Origin: Allium sativum
Taxonomy: Eukaryota > Streptophyta > Magnoliopsida > Asparagales > Amaryllidaceae
Direction: 5' to 3'
Assembly (NCBI GenBank): GCA_030737875.1
Contig: CM060919.1
Coordinates: 803,875,160 to 803,939,159, forward strand
DNA: 64,000 bases
Positions within the stretch are counted from its first letter, which is position 1. Each line of letters starts with the position of its first letter. The notes below the pieces were generated by a model. That model was not told the DNA's origin. It searched no databases and worked only from the letters and a program-made list of their open reading frames with translations. Positions 35,661 to 45,412 of this stretch are shown one piece after another. The position numbers and the translations under genes were made by a program.

Positions 35661-36201
35661 TGAAACACCCCACCCCCGTTAAGGTCACTCACAAAGGGAA
35701 TGCCTTAACTTTGGTGGAGCATTATAGGTAAAAGACACAGATAATTTACAAGACATATATATATAAGCAGCGGAAAAAAAACTAACTTTATTTCAAATGT
35801 GGTTCATAACAAAAAATTACAACAAACTGTTTCAAACCAACTTCCAAACCATTACATCATAATTTCTGTCTTGATTATTTTCTAAAGAAGCATAAAACAA
35901 AATAAAACTGCATAAATCCCCAAGTAGTAGTGTATCCAAAGCCATAGCCAAAAGCAAGAGATTCCAAGCTATACATCACAGAGTCTTCAAGCTTGAAAAG
36001 ATAAACGGTCCAAATTAAGCTGAACTATTCCCTCCCTGGGTACCGGGGGGAACGGAAAAAAGAGAGCAAAAGAAAAATGGGTCAGACATAAGTCTGAGTA
36101 AGTCCAGTGACTTTTCAGTATGTGAATAAGGAAAAGGTCATGATAGGAATAAACTGAAAATAGGACAATACCAGAACAACAAACTAACATAAAACTATAC
36201 A
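35661..36201 (-). repeat. 5' LTR of B, 3' part (left of element C)
   Basis: Minus-strand LTR end (GGTGTTTCA at 35661) through the acceptor region: CAG|GGAGG on the minus strand at 36038-36036 and CTGAC near 36088. Interrupted at 36201 by C; ATACA at 36197-36201 is the left copy of the C target duplication. Matches 27596-28165 of the other LTR. Confidence 0.9.
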
Positions 36202-36249
36202 TGTAACACCCTGCATTTCTGTTAACACTAAAGTTGCTAATACAAAAAT

Positions 36250-36425
36250 AAATGTGTAAAGGGGAAAAGTATCTAATGTGCATACAAGAATAATAATAAA
36301 TGTGTAAAGGGGAGATGTATCTAATGTGTATACAAGAATAATAATAAATGTGTAAGGGGAGATGTATCTAATGTGCATACAAAAATAATAATAAATGTGT
36401 AAAGGGGAGATGTATGTAATGCGTA
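36250..36425 (+). repeat. 48-bp tandem repeats in C U3
   Basis: Three full units and one partial of AAATGTGTAAAGGGGAGATG-type sequence, 48 bp each, ending about 135 bp before the TATA box. The 3' LTR has the same array at 57590-57765. Position and form fit U3 enhancer repeats known from plant retrotransposons (inference). Confidence 0.85.
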
Positions 36426-36559
36426 CGTATTTATATGGATTGACAAATAATAGTAAATGTACAATAAGAAAGAAATGGTGAACATAATTGGCTTCTCTTT
36501 ACAATGGACGGCTCTGGTTAACTCTAGCTTCATCGACGGCTCAAATTAACTTGCAACTC

Positions 36560-36567
36560 TATAAAAA
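36560..36567 (+). promoter_or_regulatory. TATA box of C LTR promoter
   Basis: TATAAAAA followed by GACCCTAGG; the 3' LTR has the identical box at 57901-57908. Donor GTAAGT follows 240 bp downstream. Confidence 0.65.
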
Positions 36568-36624
36568 GACCCTAGGTCTCAAACTAAAAATTCACAGAAA
36601 AAAAGAATAAGAATTGGAGCCACC

Positions 36625-36645
36625 ATGCTGTCTGCTGAGAACTAG
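36625..36645 (+). other. Small upstream ORF in C LTR first exon
   Basis: GCCACCATG context, six codons then TAG. The 3' LTR copy (57966-57986) differs at one codon but keeps start, length and stop. Confidence 0.4.
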
Positions 36646-36799
36646 AGGGAGCCTCCACTTGAAAGAGACGAACAACATAGCGAATAAAAACTAAAAGATT
36701 AAAAAGCAACAACAAATTAGAATCAAAGCAACGTCTTCCCAAAAGAAAGCTTTGCAAATTCAGAATTTCAAAACTCAGAAAACAAGACCGTCTACGATT

Positions 36800-38875
36800 G
36801 TAAGTTTAGCTACATTTTTAGAATGCGAATTAATATGAATATTATGTGTTGCGATGAAATGATAATAGTACGATACTCGTTATGTTATTAATATACGTTT
36901 GTGATTTGATTCTATTATCATGTTGAATTGAGAATTATTAAGTATGATGTTTATTATGTTTTATAATATTAATCTATGCCAGTGACTTGATTCTATTATC
37001 ATGTTAAATTTGGGATTATTGGATTAGATTATTTGTATAAGCATGGACTTGGATTGTAACATCTTATGAGAATTGTGTAGTTTATTATGAAAGTTTATGT
37101 AGTGAAGTTATGCGACCAATTGTCAAATCTATATGTTCATGTTTATGCAAAACTTATGTCATGTTCACACTTATCATATGTTGGGATTAATTTGCAAGTA
37201 TGTTTAAATCTATGTTACTAATTAACACATGTGTATGTTGATTAGCCTATGTTGCTAACTCACATATACGTATGTTGATTTGCCTATGTTGCAAATTAAC
37301 ATATGTATATGGATTAGTTCGTATTGCTAATTCTCATGTATGTTGTTAATATGGCCTATGTTAAAAACACATACATGTTGAGTTAGCCTATAAGTGCAAG
37401 TTCATACCTATGACATTATAATGTTTATGTTAGTCTTTTTTGCAAGTTTGTACCTATGACATTATAATGTTCATGTTAGTTATTTTGCAAGTTCACCCCT
37501 AAAATGTTCATGTTAGTTATTTTGCAAGTACACCCTATTATGTTCATATTGATTATGCCATCAATACCAAAGTTATACCCTTGTCATGTTTATGCTAATT
37601 TATGCCAATTTGCGTATATTAAATTAGGCTAAGTTTTTAGCCTAATACTTTACACCAAAAATCATGCGAACGTAAATTAGGCTGAGATGGTTAGCCTAAT
37701 ATTGGACGAGGTAACGTTGGGTTAAAATGATAATTTTAGGAAAACTTGCCATAAATTGGTCATTAATCACATAAGTGATTTATAGCATAAAAAGGCATTA
37801 ATTACCTTAATTAATGAGATTAATTGGAAATGAATGTGACAGTAATTTGAATTTGAATAATTTACATAATTAAAATGTAAATTATAAAATACGAACGCGC
37901 TTAACCCGAGGTATGATTAAGTTGTGACGTAAACCTGCCCGGACCCGCCCGGCTGTCCAGTTGTCACAACAATAGCTATCCAATGTGAGCATGGGGCCCA
38001 ATAAAAACCCGAGGTTAAACTGAGTTGTGGCGTAAGACTGCCCGAACCCAACCGGCATACAGGCAGCCACAACAATATCTGTCTAATCTGAGAGGTTGGT
38101 GCTCTAATAAGACAATTAGAGCTGGGTTGGGACTGATAGGGTTAAGTCAATTTAATAAATACTTAACCAAATTCAACATGTTAAATAATTTGGATGGGTG
38201 GGGGTTAGGTTCATTCAGACACTTAACCACTTAACATGTTTGACTAGAAAACCTAGTAATGGGGACCCGTTTCAGCAGTAACCCAATTAGGTATCATGGT
38301 ACCCTGAACTAGGCAGGGTGGGGCACGATTACTGGGCTGATTGTAAGCGGTCAAAAGCGACGGCGGTTGGTGCACAGTGTGGGTTCTAACAGAGTGCGGG
38401 CGTGCACACACTCTGAAGCAGACAAGTCAGGGCACTGGAGCATCAGTAGTATACCCTATGCATGCTAGAATTGTGTCGGGGCCGCCACCATGGGACTTGA
38501 TACACCACTTGGTGGGACCAGCATAGGTATCTACCATATAGGGCCGTAGGACACATGTGAATATATGAGTAGGAGCCGATCTTTTAAAAGAAAGAGAAAG
38601 GGATCACTTCACCCCAATCACGGGGTGCCTGTTGGTATAAGAATTAGTATGTACAGAGATAGAGATTTAAAATAGGGTGCGAAAGGATGTTCATTTTAGG
38701 ACACCTTATCTAGTTCTAGGATAGTCTATTATCCTGATATCGTCCTGTTCTCACTTTATGCAAGTCATGATATTTTTTATTATTAACATTCTAGGAATAT
38801 AGCTAGACTTACCAGACTTATGTCTGACCCATTTTCCTTTCGTCTTCTTTTCTTCCGTCCCCCCTTGGTCCACAG
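36800..38875 (+). other. Putative leader intron inside C 5' LTR
   Basis: GTAAGT (36800-36805) to CAG (38873-38875), 2076 bp, with CTGAC at 38824-38828 and an uninterrupted T/C tract between. The 3' LTR repeats this at 58141-60190. It contains both hairpin modules. Splicing would leave about 380 bp of LTR before the primer site. Confidence 0.5.
37911..38110 (+). other. Paired hairpin modules in C 5' LTR
   Basis: GTTGTGAC (37921-37928) pairs with GTCACAAC (37963-37970), 8 of 8. GTTGTGGC (38024-38031) pairs with GCCACAAC (38066-38073), 8 of 8. The two stems differ at one base pair (A-T against G-C) with both sides changed. Confidence 0.8.
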
Positions 38876-39257
38876 GGAGGAAACACCGCAGCTTAGTCAG
38901 TTTTTCATCCAGGTTGAAGAGAGAGAATGTATTGCTTGGATTTCTTTCATTTGGACCATGGCTTTGGATATCATTTATGGGGATTATGCAGCTTTATTTA
39001 TGTTTCATGCTTCTTTAACTTTTAAAATCAAAACAGTATAATGGTTGTAATAATTGGAAGTTTGTTTTGAGACAATGTTGGAAATGTTCTGTATGAACAC
39101 GTATTTATGATAATAAAAGTCTGTTGGATTTTCCGCTGCTTATTTATATGTGTTTATATCTGTCTTGTGTTTTATCTGTGTCTTTTACTTATAAACCTCC
39201 ACCAAAATTAAGGCATTCCCTTTGTGAGTGACCTTAACGGAGGTGGGGTGTTTCACT

Positions 39258-39269
39258 TGGTATCAGAGC
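39258..39269 (+). other. Primer binding site of element C
   Basis: TGGTATCAGAGC, perfect initiator-Met tRNA match, two bases after the LTR. Confidence 0.92.
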
Positions 39270-39438
39270 ATAGGTTTACCAGATCAGATAAAAAGTTTTT
39301 GAAATTATATTCAAATTAAAATTTAAAGAAGCATTTTTCAAGAAAAAGAATTGTTTTATAGTTTTAGAAAGGCATAATCCCCCAAAGCCATGTGAATTAT
39401 CTATCCTTCGTTTTGAATCTTTCCTTTTTCGTTTCAGC

Positions 39439-41184
39439 ATGTCAGGAAAATTTAACCTTCCAGAAGGTGTGACTGTACCTGGTTGGTTTAGAAGGTACTT
39501 GGAAGCTAGGGCCAATGAGGCGGGCCCAGCGAATCTTCCTCCCCCAGTTGCAACAATTCCTCCTCCTCCTCCCCTAGTTGCTAAAATTCCCCCTCCTCCT
39601 CCTCCTCCTCCTCCCCTAGTTGCTAAAATCCCCCCTCCTCCTCCTCCTCCTCCTCCTCCGAGAGAAAATGCTTTTGCCAAGACTTGTAGAGATTTTAAAG
39701 CTATGGGTGGGAAAGACTTTCATGGAACCGAGTCCTTCGTATCAGCCAGGAACTGGCTGAAAGAGACCGAAGATCTTTTCGTTATCTTCGAGGTAGAAGA
39801 CAGGAAGAAGGTAAGACTGGCAGTGTGGTTGCTCAAAGGAGAGGCTTCCTACTGGTGGGAAGTCACCAATGCAGAAAGACCAGTAGAAACGTGGGAAGAT
39901 TTCAGATTTAGATTTGAGCTGAAGTTCCTTTCAGAAGCTGAGAGAAGTCTTCAAATGGAGAGGTTCCTATCCCTTAAGCAAGGAAGTATGACGGTCAAAG
40001 AGTACGTCAACCAGTTAGATCGGCTGGCTAGGTTCGGACTGGACCTAGTCAACACCCAACACAAGAAGGCTCTCCGCTTTGTCAAGGGACTGAATGAGCC
40101 GCTTCATAACCTGGCCATGACCCATATACCTATGGGAGCTACATATGAAAGGCTGGTACAGATGGCGTTACTACATGAGGAGGATAAAGGCAAGAAGGAG
40201 ACAAAGGCGGAAGGGTCTCAGGGAAAGAAAGAAGCTTTACAGCCTAAGAAAACAGACTTTAAGAAGGGCGGGAAAAACAACAAAGCTCGCGAAACAAGAA
40301 AGTGTAATTTATGTGGTGTGGTTGGACATGTGGTAAAAGACTGCAGGAAGAAGAAGGCAAAGATGAATGGTGGTTGCTTTCATTGTGGAGAAATAGGACA
40401 CATAGCTAAGGACTGCCCTAAGAGGCGAGGGCAGGCGCAGAAAGCTGCATCCACTTCGGGTGGACAAGTTCATGCACTGGAGGCACCTCCTCTGCAACAG
40501 CGAGGTAGAAATACTTTTGTAGAATGTGTAGTTTATCTTTATGATCACCCAGTTCGCACTTTAATAGATTCTAGTGCATCACACTCCTTTATTTCATCTG
40601 CTTTAGTAGAATCTCTGCACCTAGAAACTAGTATGGTAGAGGATCCCTTGGTTGTCTCCAATCCAATTGGAGGCCCAGCTTATTTGTCAATGATCTGTAT
40701 GAATTTGAAAATCTCTATTCTAAGTGTAGAATTTAGATGTAGTACCTTTGTTTTGGGCTTCTCGGGGTATGGATTGATTTTGGGCATGGACTGGCTATCC
40801 AGTAATGGTGGCATCCTTGATTGTGAGAAAAGAGTGGTTAGGCTCTTAACCCAACTCGGTAACACTCTGGAAATTACTTGTAATCCCTCAAATGTGGTTA
40901 TGCTTAGTTATCTTGAATCGCTTGACGCTTCTGTTGAGAATTTGCACTCAGTTAAGGTGGTCCGAGAATATTCAGATGTCTTTGATGAGGTGAAGGGCTT
41001 ACCTCCGAAATGGGAAATAGACTTACGCATTTATCTTGTTGACAATGCGAAGCCCGTTGCTTTGCATGTTAGGCACATGGTTCCTAGGGAAAGGAAAGAG
41101 CTCAGCAAGCAGATTAAAGAGCTTTTAGAAAAGGGGTTCATTAGGCGGAGCATTTCAGAATGGGGCGCTCCATCTATGTGTTGA
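39439..41184 (+). pseudogene. gag-protease and RT start of element C (open 581 codons)
   Basis: Single frame from ATG. N-terminal FNLPEGVTVPGWFRRYLEAR, then proline runs (about residues 33-75), capsid-like region (AFAKTCRDFKAMGGKDF, LAVWLLKGEASYWWEVTNAE, MTVKEYVNQLDRLARF) and two zinc knuckles CX2CX4HX4C (about 40302-40343 and 40376-40417). Protease follows with DSS at 40567 where DSG is expected, so it is probably inactive. [10 protein letters not shown] is at about 40770, then the RT N-terminus to EWGAP. A deletion of roughly 35-40 bp at 41171 shifts the frame and gives the stop. Gag itself looks complete and would be the structural protein of the particle. Confidence 0.88.
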
Positions 41185-41935
41185 CTATAGGGAGCTAAAC
41201 AAGCTGACTAAAAAGAATAGGCACCCTCTCCCCAAAATTGACAATTTGTTTGACCAGCTTGTAGGAGCATCGGTTTTCTCCCAACTTGATTTGGCGATAG
41301 GATTTCATCAGCTAAGGGTAGCTGATGATAGCATCGATAAGACAGCTTTCAGAACCCCAGACGGATTCTTCGAGTGGCTTGTGATGCCTTTTGGCTTGAC
41401 AAACACACCCGCTTACTTCGTGGACCTAATGAGTAGGGTGTTCAGATATTTCCTCAATAAATTCGTGGTGGTCTTCGTAGACGATATTTTGATCTTCTCA
41501 AAAAATGAGGAAGAGCATGCTCAGCACCTAAAGGCAATCAAGGAGACTCTTAGATCACATCAGTTAAAAGCTAAATTCTCCAAGTGCCACTTTTGGAGAG
41601 AAGAAGTGAGATTTCCTGGGCATATAGTTTCCAAAGAGGGGTTAGCTGTAGACCCCGCAAAAGTAGTAACGGTGCAAGATTGGAAGGCACCAAGGAATGC
41701 AACCGAGGTCCGAAGCTTCCTCGGGCTTGCAGGCCTTTATCGGATGTTCATCAGAGATTTTGCAAAAATCTCAGCTCCTCTTACACGTCTAACAAAGAAG
41801 AATCTAGTTTTCTCTTGGGATTTGGATTGCGAGTTTGCTTTCCAAAGCTTAAAAAGGGCTCTTACAACAGCCCCAGTTCTGACCTTGCCGGATGGAAGCA
41901 AAATGTCTACAGTATACACGGATGCATGCGGGACA
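41174..41935 (+). pseudogene. RT and start of RNase H of element C
   Basis: Continues in another frame after the small deletion: [37 protein letters not shown], catalytic FVDDILIF near 41470, GLAVDPAKV and the RNase H opening TVYTDACG. It ends inside the RNase H start where D is inserted; GGACA (41931-41935) is the left target duplication. The reading frame resumes at 55042. Confidence 0.9.
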
Positions 41936-42189
41936 TGTAACAACCCGTATTTTAAACAACACGTTATAACTTAAGCCAGGGCAGAATTAAATGTTAAAAT
42001 CTGAATCAGGGAAAATGGGCTGCGCCATTACGTTCGTCTCGGAAAAATACGCGAAATAGAGTCCGAAATTTCGTAAATCGGAGTCCGTATGATCAAGATA
42101 TGGCCTCGCAAAGTTTCACGAAAAATTCAAATTCAAAAACAGATTCAAATTTTCAGAATTCAGGGTAGGCGGGAAAAATCCCGCCCAGA

Positions 42190-42345
42190 CAGGTCGACAG
42201 GGAGGGTCAACACTAGGGTCGACCTCCCCCCAACCAGGTCGACACTAGAGTCGACCTGGGGGTCGACCTGTGTGTCGACCTCCCCCCAGGTCGACTGGGG
42301 AGTCGTCCTGGGTGTCGACCTGGGGGTCGACCTCCCTGGTCGGCC
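42190..42345 (+). repeat. GTCGAC cluster in U3 of D LTR1
   Basis: About nine GTCGAC palindromes plus near-copies, embedded in AGGTCGACCTGGGGG-type phrases in a GC-rich stretch unlike the surrounding AT-rich LTR. It lies 120-270 bp before the TATA position. LTR2 (47115-47250) has lost some units and LTR3 (52024-52180) has about eleven. Confidence 0.85.
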
Positions 42346-42515
42346 AGGTCGGCCTGGTGCACCTGTTTTGGCTCCTGGGGCTTGTTTTGGGGGCTTGTGA
42401 CGATTTTAGATGGCTCAGATCTATCCTAGGGTTTATCCTATGGCTAAAATTAATCCTAAACACAATAAAAAGACCCTAAGACCTAGCTTAAATCATACTA
42501 TTTCATTTTAGCCTC

Positions 42516-42545
42516 ATGCAGCCGCCATTAAACCTAGAACTCTAA
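42516..42545 (+). other. Small upstream ORF in D LTR first exon
   Basis: ATG in the context GCCTCATG, nine codons then TAA; identical in LTR2 and LTR3. Located between TATA position and donor. Confidence 0.3.
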
Positions 42546-43676
42546 ATTAAAAATACAAAGAACAAAATTAAAGAAGACGAAGGATGATTCTTGAAGGCTA
42601 CAACTAGAAGCTATAACAACTACGACGCTTTAGACAATGGATTTGGGGCTATTTGATTTAAAGTTTTGATTTGGATTGCTTGCTTCATATTGTAAGTTCT
42701 ATGTCACTTTTTAGGCAAAAACGCTGAAATAACGTGGACATGCTATGAATTGAAACCGGATTTAGGAACTATTATTAATCCATGTTTATATTGTTTAACT
42801 TTGAATCAAAATTTGGGAATATTTCTATGTTAATGTTGCAAGTTAAACTTATCATGATGTTGATGTTGTTATGAATCACTTGGGCTTAATTTTATTGCAA
42901 GTTGAACAAATACATGTCCATGGAATCATTATGTTCATTGAAATCCTCATGTTGATTAAACCATGCCTATGATGCTAATTAAACCATGTTTATGATATTA
43001 ATGAAACTATGCCTGTGATGTTAATATACCTATCATGCTAATGACAAATTGGGAATGGCTAGGTCATGATGAAAAGTTGGAATCATTATGTTTATAATGC
43101 TAGATGAGAATCATTATGTTAAAAATACTAAATTGGAATCCACTATGCCTATTAGAATTACCATGCCTTTAATGTTTCATGTTTGTAATAAAATTATTAT
43201 TATGCCCGCAATGTTTATTATGCCTAGGATGTAAAGTTGAATTCATCATGTTGAACTAAGTTGGAACCATTACTATGCCAAGTTATCATCATGCTAGTAT
43301 TGAAACCATGTGATATGTTATAGCCTGTTTATTATGCAAGTGATGTTGGAATTGTCACGTATGCCTATCACATGTTTGGTGTTATTCCACTTTATCCCTT
43401 GAATTGTTTATGCTTGTGAACGAAGTACGTTTATATACGTTGGGGATACGATTGTGTAGAATAGGCAACACTAGAATTGATTATAATCATAAACCGTGAA
43501 ATTTGGCATAATTAGAACATGAAATATGGTAAGAAAACTCGACTTGAATATGCCATAACTTGACTTGAAACATGCCTTAGTTGGGCACGAAATTGACATA
43601 TGAACATGCTATGAAAATAGCACGAATCTGATAAGAACATGGGCATGACTTTAGAAAACAAGAAAGTGGCCAACTC

Positions 43677-43880
43677 GAGGTTGGGTTGAGTTTGTAGTGT
43701 AAACCTGCCCGGAACCGCCCGGCAAATCCAGTTGCTACAAACAATAGGATCCAATGTGGGTAGTTGGTCACATCGCGCTTGAAACCCGAGGTTGGGTTGA
43801 GTTCGTAGCATAAACCTGCCCGGAACCGCTCGGCAAATCCAGTGGCTACGAACAATAGGATCCAATGTGAGTGGTTCGGT
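43677..43880 (+). other. Paired hairpin modules in D LTR1
   Basis: GTTTGTAG (43690-43697) with CTACAAAC (43735-43742), 8 of 8. GTTCGTAGC (43801-43809) with GCTACGAAC (43845-43853), 9 of 9. Both sides of one pair differ between the modules (T-A against C-G). The loop holds AAACCTGCCCGGAACCG. Confidence 0.82.
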
Positions 43881-43910
43881 GCATTAACAAATCAATTAAT
43901 GCCAGTTAGG

Positions 43911-44160
43911 GTTAAGTCATGAACATGAAAAGACAACTTAACCAACTTGAACACGATTTGTAGGGCTAAGTCATGAACTTGAAACGACAACACTTAGCCA
44001 ACTTGACATGACACGTAGGCGGGTTAAGTCACGAATTTAAATGACATACTTAACCATCTTGACACGACTAGACTGGAAAAGGATTAAGTCACGAATTACA
44101 TGACTTAATCGGTTAGGCGGGTTAGTTCACGAATTACATGACCTAATCTATTAGACGAAA
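43911..44160 (+). repeat. Hairpin array in D LTR1
   Basis: Five units with distinct but self-complementary stems: GGTTAAGT/ACTTAACC, GGCTAAGT/ACTTAGCC, GGTTAAGT/ACTTAACC, GATTAAGTCA/TGACTTAATC, and a last unit GGTTAGTTCA/TGACCTAATC that reads GGTTAGGTCA in LTR2 and LTR3 and so pairs better there. In LTR2 the fourth stem extends to 12 bp. Confidence 0.75.
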
Positions 44161-45217
44161 CCCTAGACACGACCCTTTTCAGCAGTAACCCTTTAGATGT
44201 ATCAAGGTACCCTGGGGCTAGGCCGGGTGGGGCACGATTACTGGGCTGATTGTAAGAGGTGAACGACGGCAGTGGGGTATGCCAGTGTAGGTTCGGTGGA
44301 CTACGGTCGTGCACGTATTCCGGGGCAGGCACTGGGTATCCGTAGATTTATCTGTGCATCTTGAATCGTGTCAGAGGTTGACACCCTAGGGCTGATACAC
44401 CCGAAGGTGGACCCATCACAGGTGACTACATTCGTGATTAGCCGTATGACACGGACACTTGACGAGCTAGAACTTGTAGGGAGCCGATCGACTAGATAAT
44501 CGCTCCGTAGGATCTCGTACTTGGGTCAGACCCCGTTTCAGGGTCATTTCATGATATTGGGCCGTGGGATTTATTTCGTGATTAACTTGTGATATGGGCT
44601 TAGTATACTAGTACAGTCGATGCAACGAATCTCGAACATGTGATGCTTTACTTGACTTGTCTTGACTTATCCTGATCACCTTAGTCTATCTTGTTCACCT
44701 TGACACCATTCTTAAGTTTAGTTCCAGTTCATACATGACAGGTTGTTTTAACCGTTTTTACACTGAAAGTCACTAGGACTTAATCAGTCTTTATGACTGA
44801 CCCTTTTCCTTTCGCCTCTTTTTCTTTCGTTCCCTCCCCCCCCAGGTCCTCAGGGAGGAAACACTAGCTCTTAGCTTGGATATCACTTGCTTTGGCTCAA
44901 CATGTACGGTTTGCTATGGCTGCTTCTTTTTACTGCACTTGGGGAATAAGCTGTTTTTCTGTTTTTAAGTTATTGCTTCTTTGGCTATTATTACAAGACA
45001 GTTGTAATGAAGTTATTTGAAATGTTTGTAAGAGACATGGTTTATTTTGGAATAAAATGAAGTTCTGTTTTGCTCATAAATTCTTCCGCTGTTTACTTAA
45101 ATTTTTTTTATTAATGTTCTGTCTTGTGATAATTCTGTGATGTTATCTCGATAATACCCCTCCAATACTAGTGCATTCCCTTTGTGAGTGATCCTAGCGG
45201 CGGTGGGGTGTTACATT

Positions 45218-45229
45218 TGGTATCAGAGC
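45218..45229 (+). other. Primer binding site 1 of element D
   Basis: TGGTATCAGAGC, two bases after LTR1. Confidence 0.92.
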
Positions 45230-45412
45230 AGAAGGTTACCAAGACTGGGCAAAAGTTTTGAAAACCTTTTGATTTTTTTTTTTTAAAACCATTTACAAAG
45301 AAGCACTTTTCAAGAAAAGTTGGTTTATTTTAAAAGGCTATTCCCCAAAAAGCCATTAGCACAATCTTTGTATCCTCGTTTAAATCTTTTCCTTTTTCGT
45401 TTTCATCTTATC

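Larger units (their letters stand above)
36202..39255 (+). repeat. 5' LTR of element C (3054 bp)
   Basis: TGTAACACCCTGC...GGGGTGTTTCA. Carries 48-bp U3 repeats (36250-36425), TATAAAAA at 36560, uORF at 36625, GTAAGT at 36800, ATG-rich spacer, hairpin modules (37911-38110), a shorter GGTTAAGT hairpin stretch (38140-38260), the CAGTAACCC...GATTACTGGGCTG block (38275-38345), CTGAC (38824), pyrimidine tract and CAG|GGAGG (38875). Confidence 0.92.
42692..44853 (+). other. Putative leader intron inside D LTR1
   Basis: GTAAGT (42692-42697), CTGAC (44797-44801), T/C tract ending in a C run, CAG|GGAGG (CAG 44851-44853; an earlier CAG ends at 44845). Equivalent introns: LTR2 47593-49753, LTR3 52522-54680. 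Donor is 228-229 bp after the TATA position. Confidence 0.5.
41936..45215 (+). repeat. LTR1 of element D (3280 bp)
   Basis: Starts TGTAACAACCC and ends GGGGTGTTACA. Contents in order: GTCGAC cluster (42190-42345), weak TATA (CAATAAAAAG, 42463), uORF (42516-42545), GTAAGT (42692), ATG-rich spacer, hairpin modules (43677-43880), hairpin array (43911-44160), CAGTAACCC...GATTACTGGGCTG block (44180-44252), CTGAC (44797) and CAG|GGAGG (44853). It carries more private substitutions than LTR3. Confidence 0.92.

Noticed and set aside
36250..36425. CRISPR-like array
   Set aside because: Contiguous 48-bp tandem units without unique spacers, inside a plant LTR.
39276..39680. Minus-strand glycine-rich frame
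   Set aside because: Shadow of the proline runs of gag in element C on the other strand.
39439..41184. Element C as a currently active autonomous element
   Set aside because: Protease site changed, RT deletion with frameshift, element D inside pol, integrase frameshift and an early stop before the tail.
43512..43865. Minus-strand frames of 92-117 codons with doubled GFAGRFRAGL peptides, repeated in each D LTR
   Set aside because: Translation of the two hairpin modules. Conservation follows the stems, not codons.
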